This document shows, in pieces, positions 57,001 to 64,000 of a stretch of DNA of 64,000 bases (positions are counted from its first letter, which is position 1; every line of letters begins with the position of its first letter). The DNA comes from Dreissena polymorpha. Its lineage: Eukaryota; Mollusca; Bivalvia; Myida; Dreissenidae. The stretch is taken from positions 70,636,926 through 70,700,925 of the forward strand of contig NC_068355.1 of NCBI RefSeq assembly GCF_020536995.1, written 5' to 3'. The notes under the pieces are model-generated. The model was not told the DNA's origin, did not search any database, and saw nothing but the letters and a program-made list of their open reading frames with translations. The position numbers were made by a program, and so were the translations under genes.

Positions 57001-60000
57001 TTTTCCGATCATCATGAAACTTGGTCAGAAGATTTGTCTCAATAATATCTTGGATGAGTTCGAAAATGGTTTTGGTTGCTTTAAAAACATGGCCACCAGG
57101 GGCGGGGCATTTTTCCATATATGGCTATATATGGCTATAGTAAAACCTTGTTAACACTATAGAGGCCACATTTATTGTCCAATCTTCATGAAATTTGGTC
57201 AGAAGATTCATCCCAATAATATCTTGGATGAGTTCGAAAATAATTATGTTTGCTTGAAAAAAATGGCTTCCAAGGGGTGGGGCATTTTTCCTTATATGGC
57301 TATAGTAAAATCTTGTTAACACTCTATAGGCCACATTTATTGTCAGATCTTCATGAAACTTGGTCAGAAGATTCATCCCGATAATATCTTTGACGAGTCC
57401 AAAAATGATGCCGGTTGGTTGAAAAATATGGCTGCCAGGGGGTGGGGCATTTTTCCTTATATGGCTATAGTAAAACCTTGTTAACACTCTAGAGGCCACA
57501 TTTATTTTCCAATCTTCATGAAACTTGGTCAGAAGATTTGTCCCAATAATATCTTGTTATATCAGGTGAGCGACTTTGCGCCTTTTAGGCCCTCTTGTTA
57601 CACTATATACGTTTTATTGACCAATTTAAATAGCATTTGGCAAATTATTTAATTTATGGATCTTCGATATCAAAGGATGTTTATATTGACAAAGCATTAT
57701 TAGTTAATGCATAATATAACATTCTTTCACAATGCTTGCAAGTTGCATGACTTAATTCATCTTCTAGCCTAGGCACAGTTTGGACTTCACTTCACCTGAA
57801 TCAGACCTTGATGTTGATGATGCCTTGGATGACAGCTTTCTGGCAGAGGTCGTGTCAGATGATGATGCAGTTGTTGATCATATAATGTCAGCTTTAGATG
57901 ATGTTTCTTACGATGCAGAACCAACAGTATGTTGATTTCATAGTGTTTCCAGATGAGTAATTTGAAATCAGCGGTGATTTAAATGTCCTCTAGGTGCCGA
58001 TTTCCTGATAGATGGTGATGTTGAAAACTTGCTTCAATTTTTAAAGATCATTATTTTCTGGATAACTAAATCCCCTATTGTGATAAAACATCATGCATAA
58101 ATAAGTTGTATTCAGATTTAGGTTGGGTTTGCATATGGAGTGGAAGGGGTCATGGTCAAGGAAACGTTTAGTAAATTAATTGTTTCTGTTCAATTACTTA
58201 AGAATAAATTTAGCTATGGGTAATGCAACTAGAATATGTAATATCTAGACGACTCTAGGGTTGCATGTGGCATGAATGTTGTCAAGGTCATGCCACTGAG
58301 CATGTCAATTGGGGACAAGATCATCATGCCACTGGGCATGTCAAGATCATGCCACTGTGCATGTCAAGAACATGCCACTTTGCATGTCAAGAACATACCA
58401 CTGAGCATGTCAAGAACATACCACTGAGCATGTCAAGATCATGCCACTTTGCATGCCAAGATCATGCCACTGAGCATGTCAAGAACATGCCACTGTGCAT
58501 GTCAAGATCATGTCACTGAGCATGTCAAGATGATGCCACTCTGCATATCAAGAACATGCAACTTTGCATGTCAAGATGATGCCACTGTGCATGTCAAGAA
58601 CATGCCACTGTGCATGTCAAGATGATGCCACTTTGCATGTCAAGATCATGTCACTGAGACGGTCAAGATCATGCCACTGAGCATGTCAAGAACATGCCAC
58701 TGTGCGTGTCAAGATCATGCCTCTGTGCATGTCAAGATCATGCCACTTTGGATGTCAAGATGATGCAACTTTGCATTTCAAGATGATGCCACTTTGCATG
58801 TCAAAATCATTCCACTGTGCATGTCAAGATCATGCCACTTTGCATGTCAAGATCATGTCACTGAGCATGTAAAGATCATGCAACTGTGCATGTCAAGATC
58901 ATGTCACTTAGCATGTCAAGATCATTCCACTGTGCATGTCAAGATCATGTCACTGAGGATTTCAAGATCACGCCACTGTGCATGTCAAGATGATGCCACT
59001 TTGCATGTCAAAATCATTCCACTGAGCATGTCAAGATGATGCCACTTTGCATGTCAAGATCATGCCACTGTGCGTGTCAAGATCATGTCACTGTGCATGT
59101 CAAGAACATACCACTTTGTATGTCAAGATGATGCCACTTTGCATGTCAAGATCATGCCACTGTGCATGTCAAGATTATGCCACTGTGCATGTCAAGATCA
59201 TTTCACTGTGCGTGTCAAGATCATTCCACTGAGTATGTCAAAGTCATGCCACTGTGTATGTCAAGATCATTCTACTGTGCGTGTCAAGATTATTCCACTG
59301 AGTATGTCAAAGTCATGCCACTGAGTATGTCAAAGTCATGCCCCTGTGTATGTCAAGAACATTCCACTGTGTATGTCAAGATCATTCCACTGTGTATGTT
59401 AAGATCATGCCACTGAGTATGTCAAGATCATGCCACTTTGCATGTCAAGATCATTACACTGAGCATGTCAAGATTACTTATGTCATTTATTTCAAAAGAC
59501 TGAAAATTTTGTTGAATACAAGAAATCTGAAAATCAGTCAGTTAGATGATTCTTTAAATTGACGAACAAACTATCTTATATCAAGGACAGACAAATGACA
59601 GATTGGTACATGCATGTGTATAGAATTTACCCAATATTTTTTACTGCCAAATTGATGCATTTAGTTTGACTGCCTTTTTTAGTCATTGTTGAATCCCTTG
59701 AATTCATTAAATCTATCTTTAGACTGTGACAGTATAAGTGTGGTGTGTAAGTCTTATTTTTGTGTGAGATTTTAAAATATTTTTGTTCATTTGTGCACAC
59801 AATGATTTATGCATTTATAAAATATTAATAAATCAGTCCATTCACTCTGATTTAGAGAGGTGAATGCTAAAGTTAAAGATATGTCTTATAATTAGTTTAT
59901 ATACCTTTTTCCAGAGTATTTCTTGAAAATTATAAGAGATGTCAACTTAGAACTTAAGAGGGTAGATCTAAATCAGAGAAAGTGCAGTGCATGAGAACGC

Positions 60001-63000
60001 ATGAGATCCATAGCATCTCATTATCTTATAGCTATTGCTCTTGTGAATGTTATTTCAGTTCATATCTTATTTATAATGAGGTACCTAGATAAAACTTCAT
60101 AAATAGGGAGCTTCCATTTTTGGAAACCTTGAAACTGAAATGCCAGTGCCTTCTGACAAAGTTGAACTATAGCCCTATCTTTATAAAACTTAGTTTTGCA
60201 TGATGTATTGGATGAATTGGGTCATTTGTGCGATAACGTATGTCACTAGTTAATTTAATTTTTTTTTTTTAAGTCATAGTATCATTTAAAGGGTTAAATG
60301 ACCTAGGCTCCAAATGATCTTCATTTACACACTTCCTGAAATTACATGAACATTAAGATATTAAGTTGCCCTGCCAAACTTAAGAAATAGTTCTACCCAA
60401 TAGGGCTGTGTTTTGACTGCATATCGAGTTAACAATTGACTGTTGCAGTCTAAGAAACAGCGTATCCATCCATACAGCAGCAAAAAGGGCAAGCAGCCAT
60501 TCAAAGGAAAGGCAAGGTTTAAATTTACTCCAACAAGGGAAATGAATCCCATACAGCAACAAATGCCTAGAGAAGAGTTTGAGGTATAGTAACATGTTTG
60601 CTGTTGTTTTAATACATTTAGATGATCTTTAAATGATTGGTATTTTGTCATTATGATGTGATCTATAACTTCTCACAGTGCTCCAGCTAGGCCTAAATCG
60701 AAGGGCCCCGCGCCCTGCCCTCCCGAACCTCCGCCCTGCCCTCCCGAACCTCCGCTTTTTTTTTACATATGATAATTCATAAATCTCTTATTACATTGTA
60801 ATTAGTTTAATCCTCATTGTAGACATTATATTTGAATGGTTTAATAATAATGGGAATAATAAATTATTTATAACATATATATTAACATGCAATAGAAAGC
60901 ATTCCAGAAACACCCGCGCGCTCGAATATACCCTTTTCACAAAATACTGCGCGTCGAAAGTGCCCTTTTCACAAAATACTGCGCTTCGAAAGTGCCCTTT
61001 TGACAAAAAAGCCCCCCTGCCCTTTTCAAATCCTAGCTGTAGCACTGTTTTGATTTGGAGAAGTTCTCCAAATCAAAACTGATTATGAACATAATCATTT
61101 TGAAAGCTATTGATTTCAAACTTGATTGACAGATCATATTTAGGAGATTTGCAGTGAAAGAACAATAACTCACTTTCTTGAGGAGTTATTGCCCTTTATA
61201 GGTGTTCATACAAAATTGTGTATACATGTCGTAACATGAACAGAACAGAACAGAACAGACAGTTTATTAAGACTTATACATAAGTACATCGTCTTTAATG
61301 CATATAATTATAAATAAAGTAATGTCACGTATCCTTATACTATAGTAGGTAACCAAATCAATATAATGATGTATATATGTTAGTAAGTAAAATGACATTT
61401 CAGAACTAAATTCAATGAAATGACATTTCTAAACAAAATAAGAACCGAGATAAACAACGATTTTGACAAGGAGAAACATAATAATGTTAAAGGCAGTAAG
61501 GACAATGTATTACAAATACTATCAGTGACTGCAAAGTGATACATACACTTCTTTGAAGAAAGTCAAACTATAATTCAGTGGTATTATTTAAAATAGCATT
61601 TCGTACAGATAATGCTTCCTTAACATATTTACACACGGTAAATATCACATGTGTCACCATGCCAGCAACTCTGAAACCAGCTGTAAAGACAATCATGAAG
61701 TGGCTAAACTGTGTCCTCATAGAAAATGTTGAAAAAAAACTAATGTGGAGAATAATCAAGTGTTGCAATTTCTCATAGAGACATAATTGCTTCTCTCACC
61801 TTTACCTACAAAGCATAATTTAATACATCTGACTATTATTATGCCCCCCTTCGAAGAAGAGGGGGTATATTGCTTTGCTCATGTCGGTCTGTCGGTCGGT
61901 CTGTCTGTCGGTCGGTCCGTCCACCAGGTGGTTGTCAGACGATAACTCAAGAACGCTTAGGCCTAGGATCATGAAACTTCATAGGTACATTGATCATGAC
62001 TCACAGATGACCCCTATTGATTTTGAGGTCACTAGGTCAAAGGTCAAGGTCACTGTGACCCGAAATAGTAAAATGGTTTCCGGATGATAATTCAAGAACG
62101 CTATGCCTAGGATCATGAAACTTCATGGGTAGATTGATCATGACTAGCAGATGACCCCTATTGATTTTCAGGTCACTAGGTCAAAGGTCAAGGTCACGGT
62201 GACCCGAAATAGTAAAATGGTTTCCGGATGATAATTCAAGAACCCTTATGCCTAGGATCATGAAACTTGATAGGTAGATTGATCATGACTAGCAGATGAC
62301 CCCTATTGATTTTTATGTCACTAGGTCAAAGGTCAAGGTCACGCTGACCCGAAATAGTAAAATGGTTTCCGGATGATAACTCAAGAACGCTTATGCCAAG
62401 GATCATGAAACTTGATAGGTACATTGATCATGACTGGCAGATGACCCCTATTGATTTTCAGGTCACTAGGTCAAAGGTCAAGGTCACAGTGACCCGAAAT
62501 AGTAAAATGGTTTCCTGATGATAACTCAGGAAAGCTTATGGCTAGGATCATGAAACTTCATAGGTACATTGATCATGACTCGCAGATGACCCCTATTGAT
62601 TTTCAGGTCACTAGGTCAAAGGTCACAGGGACAAAAAACATATTTACAAAATGGCTGTCACTACAACTTAGAGCCCATATGGGGGGCATGCATGTTTTAC
62701 AAACAGCCCTTGTTTCATATTTTCTTTATATTCATTTTTTGCAGTCAGTGCTTGAAGAATGGATTCCAGAAGATGAGCCTATGACAATTCCTGTTGCTAA
62801 GCTTAAAAGTAGGTTAATAATTGTATTTAAGCATTTGAAGGCCCTTCTGACTGTTAAACTTATATCTACACTCATTTTCCTTGGTCTGCATTGTAAATAG
62901 AGTTGCCTTATTGAGAGCAATCCCTCTTTTCAATGGAGTGTCAATATCCATATATGTATTGGATATTATTCTTATGAGTGCAAGAATGAGTTGCATAATC

Positions 63001-63213
63001 CCACTAATTACTTTACAGCTGCCACGCCCCCTGTGAAACTAGCATGCCAGGGCTGTGACAGCCTTTTTAGCCACCTCAGTTTAATTGAATGCTGTGAAGG
63101 CCACTTTGCTTGCAACGAGTGCGCCACAAAGAAAACAAAGCAGGTGCTAACAGGAGAGAAGAAAGGCTCCGTTGGATGTCCAAAGCTGGACTGCAATAGC
63201 TCCCTGCCTATCA
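53856..63213 (+). CDS. RNF216: RNF216/TRIAD3-like RBR E3 ubiquitin ligase, 5' part
   Basis: Exons 53856-54099, 54329-54399, 57768-57926, 60449-60583, 62745-62808 and 63019-63213 join in frame (phases 1,0,0,0,1,1) to about 290 codons; the gene runs off the right end. The N-terminal 225 residues are acidic and Ser-rich (DDYLDLTDTSLESAEMYLSM, SDDDAVVDHIMSALDD), with a basic patch (KKGKQPFKGKARFKF). Exon 6 gives RING1: C-x2-C-x11-C, then C-E-G-H-x2-C-x2-C and a CPKLDC pair. This spacing equals RNF216 (CRCC...C-ADAH-LFC-KEC) before its IBR and RING2, which should lie beyond the window. The family attaches ubiquitin (including K63 chains) to immune and synaptic substrates. The start is uncertain: an in-frame TGA precedes 53856 unless the acceptor at 53862 is used. 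Introns hold pearl, hAT and minisatellite DNA. Confidence 0.75.
54329..54399 (+). CDS. RNF216-like coding exon
   Basis: Acceptor TTTCTATACAG, donor GTAAGC. Encodes ERHNSSIKIGLEQKNALEEK and FNKK, a short charged helix-prone piece. Confidence 0.65.
54629..57597 (+). mobile_element. Pearl-like AGCTC family, long array in intron
   Basis: Start AGCTCACCTGAGCACAACGT, then TGTCCATCGTCCG and roughly ten units of about 165 bp (CTCTAGAGGCCACATTTATT, TCTTCATGAAACTTGGTCAG, AACATGGCCGCCA). It ends CAGGTGAGCGACTTTGCG...GGCCCTCTTGTT. It is split by a hAT-type element at 54996. Minus-strand open frames in it are repeat artefacts. Confidence 0.85.
54996..56241. mobile_element. CAGGGGTTCC-end element inside a pearl unit
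   Basis: Ends CAGGGGTTCCGCTG and (inverse) CAGGGGTTCCACTGG. AACATG is repeated on both flanks, and neighbouring pearl units show the uninterrupted AACATGGCCGCC. Interior blocks match 15970-17835. hAT-like ends; no intact transposase. Confidence 0.8.
57768..57926 (+). CDS. RNF216-like coding exon
   Basis: Acceptor CATCTTCTAG, donor GTATGT. Encodes 53 very acidic residues (SPESDLDVDDALDDSFLAEV). Confidence 0.65.
58285..59476 (+). repeat. 22-bp minisatellite, about 54 units
   Basis: Units like CATGTCAAGATCATGCCACT plus GTG or TTG run for about 1.2 kb in an RNF216-like intron. Variation concentrates at a few positions (TCATGCC/GATGCC/ACATACC; GTG/TTT/GAG). Since 22 is not a multiple of 3, all forward frames stay open in turn and give 22-residue peptide repeats (HVKIMPLCMSRSCHFACQDH). 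These are not genes. Confidence 0.92.
60449..60583 (+). CDS. RNF216-like coding exon
   Basis: Acceptor TGACTGTTGCAG, donor GTATAG. Encodes 45 basic residues (SKKQRIHPYSSKKGKQPFKG), possibly a nuclear-localisation or interaction patch. Confidence 0.65.
60676..61047. mobile_element. CAGTGCTMCAGCTAGG-end MITE
   Basis: Left CAGTGCTCCAGCTAGGCC, right inverse CAGTGCTACAGCTAGGATT. The interior contains tandem GCCCTCCCGAACCTCCGC and CCCTTTTCACAAAATACTGC repeats. hAT-like ends but no clear 8-bp duplication. Confidence 0.75.
61047..61079. repeat. Perfect 16-bp-arm hairpin
   Basis: GTTTTGATTTGGAGAA and its inverse are separated by a single G, directly abutting the right end of the MITE at 60676. Confidence 0.85.
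61232..61262 (+). repeat. (AACAG)n microsatellite
   Basis: About four perfect GAACA units, followed by GACAGTTTATTAAGAC. Confidence 0.8.
61836..62715 (+). mobile_element. Pearl-like element, ATGCCCCCC family (complete)
   Basis: Start ATGCCCCCCTTCGAAGAAGA / GGGGGTAT, then GTCGGTCGGTCTGTC, five units of about 145 bp (GGATCATGAAACTT, AGGTCACTAGGTCAAAGGTC), and an end in CCCATATGGGGGGCATG and CAGCCCTTGTTT. It gives the family's full structure for the fragments at 15744 and 17838. Confidence 0.88.
62745..62808 (+). CDS. RNF216-like coding exon
   Basis: Acceptor TTTTTTGCAG, donor GTAGGT. Encodes SVLEEWIPEDEPMTIPVAKL plus K. A pearl-like element ends only about 30 bp upstream, so its CTTGTTT tail abuts the polypyrimidine tract. 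Confidence 0.7.
63019..63213 (+). CDS. RNF216-like coding exon with RING1
   Basis: Acceptor ATTACTTTACAG, donor GTAGGT. Encodes VKLACQGCDSLFSHLSLIEC then CEGHFACNEC and GCPKLDCNSSLP, the first zinc-binding RING of the TRIAD module with RNF216-type spacing. Confidence 0.85.
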
Positions 63214-63392
63214 GTAGGTCATTTAATACATTTCAGCATCCCTCTGTGATAATGGGTTTTAATGCATGTGAGGAAAGTGTTGTCCCAGATTAGCCTGTTC
63301 AGTCGCCACTTGTTCATCTACTTTTGCAACTCAAATTAAGCAAAAAGAGCTGGCAATTACAAAGTTTGCAAATCCGAACAAGGACTTGATTT

Positions 63393-63793
63393 AAGCTCAC
63401 TTGAGCACAATGTGCTAATGGTGAGCTTGTGATCGCCTTTTGTCTGTTTTGCATCGTCATCATTTTGCCTTGAGAACACTCTAGAGGCTACAATTTATTT
63501 TCCGATCTTTATGAAATTTGGTCAAAATTTTTTTTCCCAGTCATATCTTCGATGAGTTTAAAAATGGTTCCGTTTGGTTGAAAAACGTGGCTGCAAGGGT
63601 GAGGGGCATTTTTCCTTTTATGGCTGTAGAAAAACCTTGTTAAAACTCTAGAGGCCTTATTTATTTTCTTATCATCATGAAACTTTGTCAAAACATTTGT
63701 CCCAATGATATCTTGGACGAGTTCAAAAATGGTTCAGGTTGCTTTAAAAACATGGCCACAAGGGGGAGGGACATTTTGTCTTAAATAGCTATA
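63393..63793 (+). mobile_element. Pearl-like AGCTC family, truncated
   Basis: Start AGCTCACTTGAGCACAATGT, two units with TTTATGAAATTTGGTCA and CATCATGAAACTTTGTC. It stops without the usual 3' hairpin where another element begins. Confidence 0.7.
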
Positions 63794-63794
63794 T

Positions 63795-64000
63795 ACAGTC
63801 AAACCTGAATTCAGCGGTCAGTCAAGGGAAATGACCAAAGTGACCATTGTCCACAGGTGACCGTTGAATTCGGATCACAATTTTAAGATGGTTTGTCAGT
63901 TGGTAGTATTGCTACGTCGTTACCTCACCCAGTCGTTATAATACAGTGTTAAACAAATGCTGATTGCCGTAAACTAAGCATAATAACAGAATTTACTTAC
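63795..64000 (+). mobile_element. TACAGTCAAACC-end DNA element, start only
   Basis: Begins TACAGTCAAACCTGAATTC and matches the inverted terminus at 13485-13558. TA at the border and the repeated GAATTC-type core suggest a Tc1/mariner-like or similar element continuing past the window. Confidence 0.45.

Noticed and set aside
56381-57499. Minus-strand frames of 124-129 codons with repeated NVASRVLTRFYYSHIRKNA
   Set aside because: They arise from pearl tandem units whose length happens to keep frames open. The same peptide recurs at 47788-48305 and 63509; there is no start context or conserved domain.
58265-59562. CRISPR-like regular repeats
   Set aside because: The 22-bp units are directly head-to-tail with no unique spacers, in a eukaryotic intron. 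It is a minisatellite.

Overview
The window looks like bivalve mollusc nuclear DNA. It is AT-rich and intron-rich, with GT-AG exons. It is packed with tandem-repeat elements of the 'pearl' type known from bivalves: a short terminal palindrome, a GTCC/GTCT-rich microsatellite, 2-8 units of about 140-180 bp, and a 3' end in CTTGTT. All identities here come from reading the sequence, not from database searches.

Host genes. (1) A complete prohibitin-1 gene lies on the minus strand, with six coding exons between 23825 and 8413. Every junction is in phase and the product is 273 aa. Its first intron is about 10.9 kb and full of transposons. (2) Five to six exons of an RNF216/TRIAD3-like RBR E3 ubiquitin ligase lie on the plus strand from about 53856 to 63213, and the gene leaves the window on the right. 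A small first coding exon at 25999-26059 is phase-compatible with it, which would imply a 28-kb intron and a head-to-head arrangement with prohibitin. (3) A possible terminal exon of an unrecognised gene lies at 955-1261.

Layout. 1-8150: flanking DNA with a telomere-motif foldback MITE, a duplicated 0.67-kb inverted-end element and palindromes. 8161-23825: prohibitin; its intron 1 holds a hAT-type MITE, CAGGG-end elements, pearl fragments, and a PHD-tailed pogo-like transposon with an almost intact transposase whose right end is split by a 1.9-kb MULE-like element. 23826-32746: intergenic DNA and the putative first RNF216-like intron, with a KpnI-site-rich MITE family, a 5'-truncated LINE and two striking palindromes. 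32747-39530: a deep nest of TA-, TTAA- and hAT-type elements. 40035-53076: an approximately 9.7-kb tandem duplication built almost wholly of pearl-like elements; its first copy has lost about 4.2 kb, and its second copy gained a 2.15-kb TTAA-flanked element that carries a tRNA-like module. 53230-64000: RNF216-like exons separated by pearl arrays, a hAT-type insertion, a 1.2-kb minisatellite of 22-bp units and a small CAGTGC-end MITE.

The host genes do not form a pathway; they are islands in repeat DNA. The most novel material is in the repeats: at least ten pearl-like families share the same architecture and a conserved core inside their tandem units, a TIR element includes a pol III-type promoter module, and PHD-finger-tailed pogo transposases occur as one near-intact copy and one relic. 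No LTR retroelement or virus-derived element was recognised.
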